From: CAVSNH01 sp963729275
Lineage (GTDB): Bacteria; Actinomycetota; Acidimicrobiia; Acidimicrobiales; RAAP-2
Assembly (NCBI GenBank): GCA_963729275.1
Contig: CAVSNH010000013.1
Coordinates: 930,001-994,000 of the forward strand
Reading direction: 5' to 3'
Length of the DNA stretch: 64,000 bases
The notes below the pieces were generated by a model, which saw only the letters and a list, made by a program, of their open reading frames with translations, had not been told where the DNA came from and ran no database searches. Positions 9,075 through 17,286 of this stretch are shown here, piece by piece. Made by a program: the position numbers and the translations under genes. The number at the start of each line of letters is the position of its first letter. The stretch's first letter is position 1.

Positions 9075-9599
9075 CTACCCCATTGTCTTGGCGCCATCGA
9101 TGGATTCACGGATGATGTCGGCGTGCCCGGCATGTTGTGACGTCTCGGCGATGAGGTGCAGCAGTACTCGACGGGCCGACCAACGAGCCCCGGGCTCGAA
9201 CCACGGCCGTTCGGGCAGAGGGTGGGAGTCGTCGAGGGATGACGCCGACTCGACCAGCTCGTCGGTTCGCATGGCCGCCTTCTGGTAGTCGGCCAGTAAG
9301 CCCTCGAGCGATTCGCCCTCCATCATGACGAAGCTCTCGGTCTGAGCTTTGAAGGTGTTCTCGTCCATGGGGCCATTGGCCGCGGGTCCTCTGAGAATGA
9401 AATCGGCCCACACAGACTCCACCCGAGTCAGGTGTTTGATGATCCCGCCGAGGCAGAGTTGGCTCGTCGTGGGCCGAAGGCGGGCCTGTTCGTCGCTCAG
9501 CCCTCGAGTTGTCTGACAGAGAAACCCGCGGCGTTGGGTCAGCGTGTCCAGGAGATCGGATCGCTCTGAGGACGCTGCGGCAGCGTGGTCGGAGTTCAT
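9075..9599 (-). CDS. DUF664 (DinB superfamily) protein
   Basis: A 174-residue four-helix-bundle protein of the DinB/DUF664 group, presumed metal- and thiol-dependent enzymes. Visible landmarks are the opening LDTLTQRRGFLCQTTRGLSD, the histidine-containing GGIIKHLTRVESVW and the C-terminal HLIAETSQHAGHADIIRE, whose histidines form the usual metal site. The frame stays open to 9899, but ATG 9599 is preferred because AAGGAAAGGG lies just upstream and the family begins there. It is transcribed divergently from the WYL regulator at 9686, across a short region full of palindromes. That arrangement suggests it is the regulator's target. Confidence 0.85.
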   Translation of the reverse strand: MNSDHAAAASSERSDLLDTLTQRRGFLCQTTRGLSDEQARLRPTTSQLCLGGIIKHLTRVESVWADFILRGPAANGPMDENTFKAQTESFVMMEGESLEGLLADYQKAAMRTDELVESASSLDDSHPLPERPWFEPGARWSARRVLLHLIAETSQHAGHADIIRESIDGAKTMG

Positions 9600-9623
9600 C
9601 GGCGCACCCTTTCCTTGTTGGTC

Positions 9624-9663
9624 TAGGGTCACCCTATGATTCATAGCGGTCAGGATCTGTCCT
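9624..9663. promoter_or_regulatory. Cluster of three palindromes in the DUF664/WYL divergent promoter
   Basis: Two perfect 13-nt palindromes with one central base overlap by three bases: TAGGGTCACCCTA (9624-9636) and CTATGATTCATAG (9634-9646). A third imperfect inverted repeat, AGGA-tctg-TCCT, follows at 9652-9663. All lie in the 86-nt gap between the divergent starts at 9599 and 9686, where an autoregulating WYL protein would bind. The operator role is inferred. Confidence 0.5.
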
Positions 9664-9685
9664 AAATACCGGATTCGCTGAAAAA

Positions 9686-10657
9686 ATGTCGGCGACCACC
9701 ACCCGCGCCTTGCGCTTGCTGTCTCTCTTGCAGAACCGGCGCTACTGGCCCGGCACCGAGCTGGCGGCCCGGTTGGAGGTGTCGGCTCGGACCCTTCGCC
9801 GAGACGTCGAGCGGTTGCGAGAGATGGGCTATCCCGTCGAGGCTCAACGAGGAGTGGACGGGGGCTACCAGTTGGCCGCCGGAGCCGCCCTTCCTCCACT
9901 CGTCCTCAGCGATGAAGAGGCCGTGTCACTCGCCGTCGGCCTTCAGTCCGCCGTTCAGGCGGGCAGCGTCGTCGGCATCGAAGAGTCCTCCGTTCAGGCC
10001 CTGAGCAAGCTCATCCAGGTCATGCCACCAGGACTTCGTCAGCGAGTTGACGCTCTGGCGGCCATGACCGTGCCGGCCGTGTTCGGCGCCGATGCACCGA
10101 GTGCAGATTCCGGTGCGCTGTCGGCCATCGCCCAGGCATGTCGTGATTGCGAGCGCCTCACCTTCGAGTACACATCCCGGGAGGGCGATCCCAGCGAACG
10201 ACACGTCGACCCCCACCGGCTGGTCTTGCTCGGCCGCCGTTGGTATCTGGTTGCCTGGGATCTCGACAGGTCCGACTGGCGGACCTTCCGTCTCGACCGC
10301 CTCACGAACCCTCACGGCACCGGAGGGCATTTTCCTTCACGCCAGCTGCCGACCGTTGACGCGGCCCAGTTCGTCCGGGACGCCATCGGCAGCATGCCGC
10401 GCCGATACGTCGTCGAGGTGATCATCCACGCTCCGGCAGAGGTGACCCGGCAGCGCATCGGCCGGTGGGCCGCCATCGAAGAGCTGTCCAAGGACCGGTG
10501 CCTCTTGCGGATCGCTTCCGAATCGCTGGACCGGCCCATGATGGCACTCAGCGCCACCGAGGCCGACTTCCAAGTGCTGTCGCCGCCCGAATTCATCGCC
10601 CATCTCAGGGAACGGAGCGACAGGTTCAACCGGGCTGTCGTGCCGCATGGTCAATGA
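9686..10657 (+). CDS. WYL-domain HTH transcriptional regulator (YafY type)
   Basis: A 323-residue regulator. The N-terminal winged helix-turn-helix (residues 5-60: TRALRLLSLLQNRRYWPGTELAARLEVSARTLRRDVERLREMGYPV) is followed by GGYQLAAG. The central WYL domain (about 140-215) contains RLVLLGRRWYLVAWDLDRSDWRTFRLDRL, close to the signature. A C-terminal WCX-like extension completes it. WYL domains sense ligands or nucleic acids and often regulate a neighbouring gene. The partner here is most likely the divergent DUF664 gene, through the palindromes at 9624-9663. Confidence 0.9.
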   Translation: MSATTTRALRLLSLLQNRRYWPGTELAARLEVSARTLRRDVERLREMGYPVEAQRGVDGGYQLAAGAALPPLVLSDEEAVSLAVGLQSAVQAGSVVGIEESSVQALSKLIQVMPPGLRQRVDALAAMTVPAVFGADAPSADSGALSAIAQACRDCERLTFEYTSREGDPSERHVDPHRLVLLGRRWYLVAWDLDRSDWRTFRLDRLTNPHGTGGHFPSRQLPTVDAAQFVRDAIGSMPRRYVVEVIIHAPAEVTRQRIGRWAAIEELSKDRCLLRIASESLDRPMMALSATEADFQVLSPPEFIAHLRERSDRFNRAVVPHGQ

Positions 10658-10795
10658 GTCGCCACTGGCAAGGTCGTGACTGCCGTCGTGACTGCCGTCA
10701 ACCTCGCCGCGTGAATCACCGGAGCGCGACCTGTCGTCTCGACCTCTTGACCTTGCGCCTCAGCACGTCCTGTCCCCGTCGGGCACAATGGCCAT

Positions 10796-12127
10796 GTGTC
10801 GTCGACGCCACTCGGTGCTCCGAGAGGACCCCGTCTTTCCGACCAGGATCGTGAACGGGTCATCGAGGTTCTCAAGTCGTCGTGTGGTGAGGGTCGGCTC
10901 ACTCTGGACGAGTTCTCCGAGCGCGTCGAGGCGACCTATCAGGCAGTGTCACTGAGCGACCTCCCTCCGATTCTCGCCGATTTGCCCCATCCTTTCGGCG
11001 CCGATCTGGCCGGTGTGCTCGATGGGGAAGTTGCCCACGCGCCAATAACCGCAGCACCCCGGGTTCCTGACAGCACGAGCCGTCGCAAGTCGACCCGCTG
11101 GACGGTCTCGATCATGGGTGGCTCCCGACGCAAAGGACGGTGGCGTCTGCGGGAAAAGACCAGCGCGGTGGCCATCATGGGCGGCTGTGTGCTCGACATT
11201 CGCAACGCGGAAGTCGAGGGTTCGGAGGTGGTGATCAACGCCATCGCCGTGATGGGCGGCATCGACATCATCGTCCCCGAGGGGATCGAGGTGGAACTGG
11301 GCGGCGTGGCCATCATGGGTGGCAAGGACGACCGGAGGCTGAAGAGCGTCCCTCCGCTTCCCGGATCACCAATGATCAGAGTCAGGGCATTCGCATTCTG
11401 GGGAGGGGTGAGCGTCCGCAGCAAGCGGTCCCACACCGATCTCCGCAGCGGGCAGGCCGACGGCCTCCCCCGTGACCTCGAATCTTCCCGTGGCTCGCCA
11501 CCGAGTGCCGACCAGGTGGCAACGGGTCCGCGGTTGATCGACGTGGTGGCTGAGGAACCGGTCGATGCTGGGGACGAATTCAAGGTCGACGGCTTGCCCG
11601 AGGGCACGATCACCATCATGTTCAGTGACATCGAAGGCTTTGTGTCCATCACCGAGCGATTGGGCGATCGAGGCGCCATGGGCATTCTCCGGGAGCACAA
11701 CGACATCATTCGCCGGCGCATCGCCGGCTGTGGTGGCCACGAGATCAAAGCTCAGGGGGACGGCTTCATGATCGCCTTTAGCGGCGCCAGCCACGCGTTG
11801 GAGTGCGCGGTAGGAATCCAGCGGGACTTCGCCGTTCGCAATGGCTCAAACCCTGAACTGCCGGTCAACGTTCGACTCGGTCTCCATTCCGGCGAAGCCG
11901 TGCGCGACGGTAACGACTTCTTGGGCGGCGCGGTCATCCTCGCCGCCCGCATCGCCCAACAAGCGCAGGGTGGCGAGATTCTGGTGTCATCGGTACTCAA
12001 GGAGCTCTGCGACTTGAGTGGCGAGTTTCAGTTCGCGAATGGGAGAGACGTCTATCTCAAGGGCCTGACCGAGCCTCGCCGGGTGTACTCGGTTACCGGA
12101 TCAGGGATCGGCGACCAACTCGAATAG
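10796..12127 (+). CDS. DUF1707 / LiaF-like / class III nucleotide cyclase fusion
   Basis: A 443-residue protein with three regions. Residues 13-65 are a DUF1707 domain (LSDQDRERVIEVLKSSCGEGRLTLDEFSERVEATYQA). Residues 100-215 are a DUF2154/LiaF-like beta domain with four IMGG- or VMGG-type repeats. Residues 265-435 are a class III adenylate/guanylate cyclase catalytic domain. Metal-binding aspartates are present in FSDIEGF (near 277) and GDGF (near 321). In the transition-state motif the expected Asn of VNxAAR is replaced (GGAVILAARIA), while the Arg is kept, so activity is uncertain. No membrane helix is visible. GTG start. DUF1707 and LiaF-like domains usually belong to envelope-stress proteins; joining them to a cyclase is unusual. 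Confidence 0.88.
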   Translation: MSSTPLGAPRGPRLSDQDRERVIEVLKSSCGEGRLTLDEFSERVEATYQAVSLSDLPPILADLPHPFGADLAGVLDGEVAHAPITAAPRVPDSTSRRKSTRWTVSIMGGSRRKGRWRLREKTSAVAIMGGCVLDIRNAEVEGSEVVINAIAVMGGIDIIVPEGIEVELGGVAIMGGKDDRRLKSVPPLPGSPMIRVRAFAFWGGVSVRSKRSHTDLRSGQADGLPRDLESSRGSPPSADQVATGPRLIDVVAEEPVDAGDEFKVDGLPEGTITIMFSDIEGFVSITERLGDRGAMGILREHNDIIRRRIAGCGGHEIKAQGDGFMIAFSGASHALECAVGIQRDFAVRNGSNPELPVNVRLGLHSGEAVRDGNDFLGGAVILAARIAQQAQGGEILVSSVLKELCDLSGEFQFANGRDVYLKGLTEPRRVYSVTGSGIGDQLE

Positions 12128-12752
12128 CGACGAAAGGTCGGATTTCGGGGTCTACCCAGGATCTGCATTGGCGCCCTCCAGGCGAGCATCAGTCCTCCGG
12201 TGCACAACGGCCGTGCGACACCGCATCCCGATGCCGGAGAGAGGAGCGACCGGGACGACCCTTAAGCGGCCGGTGGTGACGGGTCCCTGGCCGCCAGGCC
12301 GGCGTCCGTAAGCAGTCACCGACAGGAACCGGGCGGGGAAGCTCGTCAAGCTGGGCCAGCCCATGAGCATCCTCGCCGTCGAACTGGAAGGCACCAGGCT
12401 TCACCTGGTACTTCGCCCCGGCGTATCCATACATCATCCGTTCTTCCAACATCTAGGGGAGCTCGCTGCCGGGATGTAGGCCGAGGGGGGGAAGACTTCG
12501 TGGGGGGTCGGTACGTCTGAGGGCCATGGCTCCATCCGTTTTGGCAGGCCCAGGCATTGATCCGAGCCGCGGATAGCGGTGCCCGCTTCGGGTGCCGGGC
12601 CGGCTCAGCTCAGGTTCGGCTCCAGATCTCGTGAAGAGAGCCGCCGTGCTGGGTATGGCCATCCTGGGCGGCCGGAATCCGGCCGACGCTCCATTACCCA
12701 GTGCCTGACGGCGGCGGCAGGCGGTCGAGTCGAGGAGGCGAGACATCCGCCT
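12128..12752. other. Long stretch without a confident gene
   Basis: Nothing convincing is encoded here. A minus-strand frame at 12189-12452 (87 codons) begins with a natural-looking 45-residue stretch but becomes Arg/Pro-rich and lacks an RBS, so it could be a decayed gene. A short GC-rich inverted repeat (CCTGG-CCG-CCAGG) lies near 12285. Confidence 0.4.
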
Positions 12753-13718
12753 ATGAGACGTATCGATCCAGGTGGCACCCGGATGCGGGGGACACTGCCG
12801 GCCGGCGCGCTGGGCGATCGTGCCCTTGACGCCATGGCCAAGGCCGCTCGACGGGCCCGCCTGGCTGAGCAAGGCGCCACCACGGCTGTTGGGACTGAAC
12901 CCCATCTGGCCGGCCGTGCAGGCACGGCCGGCCACGGGGACCTCAACGAAGACGATGCTCCGACCCCAATGGAGAGACCGGTGGCGCGGTCCGTACGAAC
13001 CGGGGCCGAACCACCGATTGCATCTCCCGCAGCAGACCTCCGGCCACCGCGTCGCCGGGTGCCGCCAAAGGGGTTCGAGGACGTGCTTCGCGTCTGCGTG
13101 TTGGTCACCGCAGGTCTCGTCGTCGTGCTCGGTGCCCTCGCCCTCGGCTTCGGCCTGAGCGGTGGCCGAGATGCCTCCCCGACGCCAACTCACGCGGTTG
13201 TCGCCACTCGCTCGAACTCTCCGGAGGTGAAGCGCTCGGGCGCCAAGAGCCCAAAGAGCTCGGCTGGCAAGGTCGGTGTGGCCCAACAGAACTCCGGTCG
13301 GTCAGGCGCACCGACGTCGAGCGTGACCGGTCCGGCCACGGGGACCCCATCCGCGCCGAATCCATCGGCGTCCGGCCCGTCACCGGTTCTCAACGCCGTC
13401 ACACCCGACGCCGGCGATGCAGGCCAGGTCGTCATGGTGAACGGGTCGAATCTCTTCAGCCCGGACCGGAACATTCAGGCGTCTTTCGGCGGACAGCCTG
13501 CCGACATCAGCTGTCCGACTCAGGCATCGTGCATGATGACGGTTCCACTGCTGGCCGCTCCCGCCGGAACTATCTCGATCACGGTGACGACCGAAGCCGG
13601 CACCTCGGATGCGATCCCATTCACCTATGGATTGGCGACGACCTCGTCGTGCGGACAGTGTCAATTGGGTGGCCCTCATCATCGGCCATCCGGGATACGG
13701 CCTCCCGGCTCACATTGA
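12753..13718 (+). CDS. Membrane-anchored protein with a TIG/IPT domain
   Basis: The frame is open from 12579. Likely starts are ATG 12753, which has GAGGAGG some 14 bases upstream, or ATG 12783. The protein has an Arg/Ala-rich cytoplasmic N-terminus, one membrane helix (VCVLVTAGLVVVLGALALGFGL), and a Ser/Pro/Thr-rich extracytoplasmic linker of about 70 residues. One immunoglobulin-like TIG/IPT domain follows (VLNAVTPDAGDAGQVVMVNGSNLF ... GTISITVTTEAGTSDAIPFTY). The last 30 residues after that domain look non-native, which may reflect a frameshift near 13630 or a drifted tail. Function unknown; a surface or wall-associated role is inferred. Confidence 0.65.
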   Translation: MRRIDPGGTRMRGTLPAGALGDRALDAMAKAARRARLAEQGATTAVGTEPHLAGRAGTAGHGDLNEDDAPTPMERPVARSVRTGAEPPIASPAADLRPPRRRVPPKGFEDVLRVCVLVTAGLVVVLGALALGFGLSGGRDASPTPTHAVVATRSNSPEVKRSGAKSPKSSAGKVGVAQQNSGRSGAPTSSVTGPATGTPSAPNPSASGPSPVLNAVTPDAGDAGQVVMVNGSNLFSPDRNIQASFGGQPADISCPTQASCMMTVPLLAAPAGTISITVTTEAGTSDAIPFTYGLATTSSCGQCQLGGPHHRPSGIRPPGSH

Positions 13719-13939
13719 CAGTCCTGAGCTGTCGAAGCTGAAGATACTCACGACCGATCAAGTGGTCCGGAGACCGCCGGCCGCCGACTGAGCTCGAATC
13801 TCGAGGTTCCCCAAGTCGCCTTGGCCTCCTTGCCATCGGCGCTGGCGGCGTTGAGGTTCCAGAAGCACGCACGCGTGCTGCATAGAGTCATCCTCAGTGC
13901 CACGCGTCACTGCAGCGAACCGGGGGAAGGAGCTAAGTG

Positions 13940-14758
13940 ATGGATGCCATTCCAGGGATCCCTCAGGGAGGCAGCAACCATGGGCCAATCGGTTGGATCA
14001 AGCAGTTCATTCCCGAGGGAGTGGACGTCGAACAGCGCAAAGCGGACCACCGGCTGTATGGGAGTGCTAATCGAGTCAACGCATTCACGGACAAATGGCC
14101 TTGGCTGGGGCCGCTCGTGTTCATCCTGAGCGGTGTCTATTTCTTGATGCAAGTTGTCGTTGGTTGGGTATGGCACCCTCCCTACAGTTTCATCAGCAAC
14201 ACGATCAGCGACCTGGGCAACACTGCTTGCCATGCGAGCGAATACCCGAATGTGTGCTCACCCCGATGGTTTCTGATGGACGCGGCGTTCGTGTTCTTAG
14301 GCCTCGTGATGGCCATCGGCTCGCTGTTCATCTACCAAGAGTTCACCTTTCGGGACAAGCATGACCCGGAGCGGAAGGCAGCCTTTGCCGGGTTCACCCT
14401 CATGGCGATCGGCGGCGTCGGTTCCGCGCTCGTGGGACTGTTTCCAGAAAACACGATCGGATTCATGCACATAACCGGAGCCGCGATAGCAATCGGTGGT
14501 GGAAATCTAGGCATCTTGATTCTGGGACTTGCCCTCACACTTCCTGAAGGATTGCGAACATTTATGCGACTGTTCAGCCTCCTTTCCATCGTTGCCGCGA
14601 TTTGCTTCGCCTGCGATCGGCACTTCGGTCTAGGAACCGGAGGTATCGAACGCATCGCTGCGTACCCGGAGACGGTTTGGCTCATTGTCTTCGGGATGTA
14701 CATCTCTCGGACACACCGAGCGGTCGGGACTTCCGCTCAATTCGCCGGATCGGCTTGA
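13940..14758 (+). CDS. DUF998 family membrane protein
   Basis: A protein of about 272 residues with roughly six hydrophobic segments between residues 55 and 265. The SFISNTISDLGNTAC motif after the first helix is the recognisable signature of DUF998 proteins. It continues with a cluster of helices ending in WLIVFGMYISR. A polar N-terminus of about 50 residues precedes it. GGAAGGAG lies seven bases upstream of ATG 13940; the GTG directly before it (13937) is in frame and cannot be excluded. The biochemical function of DUF998 is not known. Confidence 0.8.
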   Translation: MDAIPGIPQGGSNHGPIGWIKQFIPEGVDVEQRKADHRLYGSANRVNAFTDKWPWLGPLVFILSGVYFLMQVVVGWVWHPPYSFISNTISDLGNTACHASEYPNVCSPRWFLMDAAFVFLGLVMAIGSLFIYQEFTFRDKHDPERKAAFAGFTLMAIGGVGSALVGLFPENTIGFMHITGAAIAIGGGNLGILILGLALTLPEGLRTFMRLFSLLSIVAAICFACDRHFGLGTGGIERIAAYPETVWLIVFGMYISRTHRAVGTSAQFAGSA

Positions 14759-14836
14759 ACCAGGGTTCTCAGCGGTTGCTCCAGGCTGGCTCCGCCGACC
14801 AGCTGGAGTGACGTCTGTCAGTGGCTACCGCCTGAA

Positions 14837-15157
14837 TCAGGTGCCCGGTGGTCGATAGCTGGTCTTTTTGGAAGCTGCCGCATCAGCTTCTTCGGCCGTA
14901 AGCAGCACCACGGTCCTCGCCGTTGCGCCGCCCCCGGCGGACACGGTCATAGCCGCAGCGGCCGCAGAGACGTTGTCAGGGAAGTCGGCGATGGCATAGA
15001 CGTCGGTGGTGCCGAAGGCGAAATAGAAGGACTCCAACTTCCCGCCCAGGCCTTCGACCAACTCCTTGGCTGCCGCCACGCGGGATGAGCCGCCTTTGGC
15101 CAGGAGGCCCTTGGCGCCATCGATGGTGTAGCTCACTTCGAGCAGATACTTCGGCAT
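14837..15157 (-). CDS. GYD domain protein
   Basis: A 106-residue protein of the GYD family (ferredoxin-like alpha/beta barrel, dimeric). Visible features are MPKYLLEVSYTIDGAKGLLAKGG at the start, the LGGKLESFYFAFGTTDVYAIADFPD core where the GxxD-type motif sits, and a strand ending in ARTVVLLTAEE. Length is normal. Biological role of GYD proteins is not established. It diverges from the integrase at 15363; a striking 27-bp palindrome separates the two. Confidence 0.88.
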   Translation of the reverse strand: MPKYLLEVSYTIDGAKGLLAKGGSSRVAAAKELVEGLGGKLESFYFAFGTTDVYAIADFPDNVSAAAAAMTVSAGGGATARTVVLLTAEEADAAASKKTSYRPPGT

Positions 15158-15230
15158 GGTGCCTCCGCTTCCGCCCCTCGCGCCATGACGCTAGGACCGA
15201 AGGCCACGGCGCGCTCAGGCCGGGAACTCG

Positions 15231-15257
15231 TGCACTCAGCGGGCCCCGCTGAGTGCA
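15231..15257. repeat. 27-bp near-perfect palindrome next to the integrase
   Basis: Two 13-nt arms, TGCACTCAGCGGG and its exact complement, are separated by a single C. It lies in the divergent region between the GYD gene (start 15157) and the integrase (start 15363). Its inner 19 nt (CTCAGC, 7 nt, GCTGAG) share architecture with the hairpin family found right of 28.9 kb. It could be an operator, a recombination core or a member of that repeat family. Confidence 0.8.
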
Positions 15258-15362
15258 GTCCGATGAGGACCGTCGCACCCGACCAATAGCTTCCCGAGCA
15301 GCGGACATCTCGCAGGGTGGTTCCCTGTCCCAGAAACTCATTCGAGCAACGGTCGTGTTCAC

Positions 15363-16349
15363 GTGACGAAGGTCATGGCCCAGCGCCAAGGGAGCGACCT
15401 CGGTGCGCCCGGTGCGAAGGGCGAACCAGGGAAGACGAAGGTCGTATTCGGGGAGTACGCCGCCGATTGGCTGCGCAGCCGTATCTACCTTGCCGAGCGC
15501 ACCGAGGAGCTGTACCGATGGCTCCTTCAACGACACATCGAGCCGACCTTTTCGAGACAACACCTCGACGAAATTGAGGCTCCGGACGTACGAGCCTGGT
15601 ACGCCTCGGCGGCTCGGATTCATCCGACCACCGCAGCCAAGGCATATCGGCTCTTGTCATCCATCATGAGCGCCGCCGTATCGGACGAGATCATCCGCCG
15701 AAACCCGTGCCAGGTGCGAGGTGCCGCCGTTGAAAAGGCACCCGAGCGCCCAGTGGCAACCATCGCCGAGGTCGAGGCCCTCATGCAGGCGATGCCGACC
15801 CAGCTTCGTATCGCGGTGCTTCTGGCCGCCTGGTGTCAACTTCGCCGAGGGGAGGTCCGAGGTCTGCGGCGGTGTGACATCGACCTCGGCCACGGAACAC
15901 TCTCGGTGAGCATCACGAAGACGACCTCCATGGCCGGACACACCATCATCAAGGAGCCGAAGACCCGAGCCGGGCGTCGCACGGTGACCATCCCGCCCCA
16001 CATGATGGAGGCGCTGAGCCAGCATCTGGACAGGCACGTCGGCCCCACACCAGACGCCTTCGTGGTGGGGGCATCCGATCGATCTTTGAGTTCCGCCTGG
16101 AACCGGGCTCGCTCGATGTTGGATCGGGAAGATCTCAGATTCCACGATCTCCGACATTCCGGGCTTACGTGGTCCGCCGCCACCGGAGCCAGTGTCGCCG
16201 AGCTCATGCGGAGAGCCGGTCACGCGTCGCAGTCGGCGGCGTTGCGTTACCAGCACGCGACTGACGATCGAGATCGAGCTCTGGCCGACGCGCTGGCGCG
16301 ACTGGCCGACGGCCACACGACCGAGGTCGACGGAGCCCGAGGCGTCTGA
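15363..16349 (+). CDS. Tyrosine recombinase / phage-type integrase
   Basis: A 328-residue site-specific recombinase. The N-terminal SAM-like DNA-binding domain (about 28-115) includes FGEYAADWLRSRIYLAERTEELYRWLL. The catalytic domain carries the full set of residues: Arg in QLRRGEVRGL (near 161), Lys in the ITKTTSM hairpin, HDLRH (His and Arg near 261-264), His in GHAS, and the nucleophilic Tyr in LRYQHA (near 296). GTG 15363 is the annotated start; ATG 15375 is an alternative. No tRNA or obvious att duplication is visible nearby. The adjacent toxin-antitoxin pair makes a small mobile island plausible. Confidence 0.9.
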   Translation: MTKVMAQRQGSDLGAPGAKGEPGKTKVVFGEYAADWLRSRIYLAERTEELYRWLLQRHIEPTFSRQHLDEIEAPDVRAWYASAARIHPTTAAKAYRLLSSIMSAAVSDEIIRRNPCQVRGAAVEKAPERPVATIAEVEALMQAMPTQLRIAVLLAAWCQLRRGEVRGLRRCDIDLGHGTLSVSITKTTSMAGHTIIKEPKTRAGRRTVTIPPHMMEALSQHLDRHVGPTPDAFVVGASDRSLSSAWNRARSMLDREDLRFHDLRHSGLTWSAATGASVAELMRRAGHASQSAALRYQHATDDRDRALADALARLADGHTTEVDGARGV

Positions 16350-16379
16350 CCTGAGGGCACTCGGAGCGAACCGCCTGGC

Positions 16380-16396
16380 ACCATATTTGGTATCAT
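16380..16396 (+). promoter_or_regulatory. Operator-overlapped promoter of a leaderless toxin-antitoxin operon
   Basis: A -10 box TATCAT (16391-16396) stands six bases before the GTG start at 16403, which predicts transcription starting at the first base of the codon. An inverted repeat ACCA-TATT-TGGT (16380-16391) abuts and shares one base with the -10 box. It is ideally placed for repression by the XRE protein encoded downstream. No good -35 is visible. Confidence 0.55.
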
Positions 16397-16402
16397 AGAG
16401 GA

Positions 16403-16729
16403 GTGGATGCTGCAGTGCTTCTCCAGGAAGCCCGCCGTAGGAGTGGCCTCTCTCGGAGGCAGCTTGCCCGGCGCGGTGGTACGTCCGCCTCCACCTTGTC
16501 CGCCTATGAGTCGGGAGCTTCAGTCCCTTCCGTCGCCACTCTTTCCCGGCTGCTCCGGGCCGCCGGTTTTGAAGCCGAGGCCAATCTGAGGCCGATGCCG
16601 ACGGCGGACGAGCAGCAACTGGCAGAAAAGCTCGAGGCCTTGTTCTCCTTCGTCGATGTCCTGCCACGAGGCAAGCGGGGGCCACTCAGGTTCCCCGTTT
16701 TCGGCGCAGCGAAGGCGGCCGGTCGATGA
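16403..16729 (+). CDS. XRE-family antitoxin
   Basis: A 108-residue protein. Its N-terminal half is a Cro/C1-type helix-turn-helix (LLQEARRRSGLSRRQLARRGGTSASTLSAYESGASVPSVATLSRLLRAAG). The C-terminal half is a short linker and helix that would clamp the toxin (ADEQQLAEKLEALFSFVD). The GTG start overlaps the GAGGAG upstream of it, so a ribosome site with normal spacing is absent; leaderless translation fits better. The gene overlaps the nucleotidyltransferase by four bases (ATGA). Order and overlap are typical of XRE/nucleotidyltransferase toxin-antitoxin pairs, where the first protein neutralises the toxin and represses the operon. Confidence 0.85.
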   Translation: MDAAVLLQEARRRSGLSRRQLARRGGTSASTLSAYESGASVPSVATLSRLLRAAGFEAEANLRPMPTADEQQLAEKLEALFSFVDVLPRGKRGPLRFPVFGAAKAAGR

Positions 16730-17286
16730 GGCCGATCCTCGATGCCATCGTCGATCTCCACGACGGATTGGATGCAGCCGGGATCCCTCACGCCTTCGGA
16801 GGCGCATTCGCTCTGCTGTGGTGCACGGGTGAGCCGAGGACGACGGTCGATATCGATCTCAACATCTTTGCCCCCCCGACCGAGACTCAGCGCGTTCTCG
16901 ACGCGTTGCCGGCCGAGATGTTGGCGACCGATGAAGACGCCCAGAAATTGCTCAATGATGGCCAGCGCCGGCTGATGTTCGACGGAATTCCCGTCGACAT
17001 CTTCTTGGACACAACTCGCTTTCACGACGATCTTCGGCTCCACATCGCCGAGCATCAGCTGGCCAGCAGGCGGCTCCCCTTCCTCGGTTGCAACGACCTT
17101 GCCGTTTTCAAGGCCTACTTCAATCGTCGCAAGGACTGGGCGGACATCGAGGAAATGCTTCGAGCGGGAAGCCTTGAGATCCCCTACGTCACTGGGATCC
17201 TGAGCGAGTATCTCGGACCTGATGATGAACGAATTCGTCAGCTGCACACCATCCGCGACGAGATCGTGAGTTCATCAGACCCGTGA
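16726..17286 (+). CDS. Nucleotidyltransferase-fold toxin (AbiEii/MNT-like)
   Basis: A 186-residue protein with a minimal nucleotidyltransferase fold. The GG motif (HAFGGAFALLWCTGE) is followed by the two metal-binding aspartates in TVDIDLNIF, with a third acidic position in GIPVDIFLD. The C-terminal part (FLGCNDLAVFKAYFNRRKDWADIEEMLRAG) matches the helical region of AbiEii and related proteins. Such toxins transfer nucleotides to tRNA or proteins and block growth. It is translationally coupled to the XRE gene upstream. An inverted repeat overlapping its stop may act as terminator. Confidence 0.8.
   Translation: MRPILDAIVDLHDGLDAAGIPHAFGGAFALLWCTGEPRTTVDIDLNIFAPPTETQRVLDALPAEMLATDEDAQKLLNDGQRRLMFDGIPVDIFLDTTRFHDDLRLHIAEHQLASRRLPFLGCNDLAVFKAYFNRRKDWADIEEMLRAGSLEIPYVTGILSEYLGPDDERIRQLHTIRDEIVSSSDP

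Noticed and set aside
12189..12452. 87-codon minus-strand frame with a natural-looking first half
   Set aside because: No RBS, second half Arg/Pro-rich, no recognised domain; kept only as a remark on the gap.
12453..13286. 277-codon minus-strand frame opposite the TIG-domain gene
   Set aside because: Arg/Gly/Pro-rich composition with no domain; it is the antisense shadow of the plus-strand gene whose membrane helix and TIG fold are clear.
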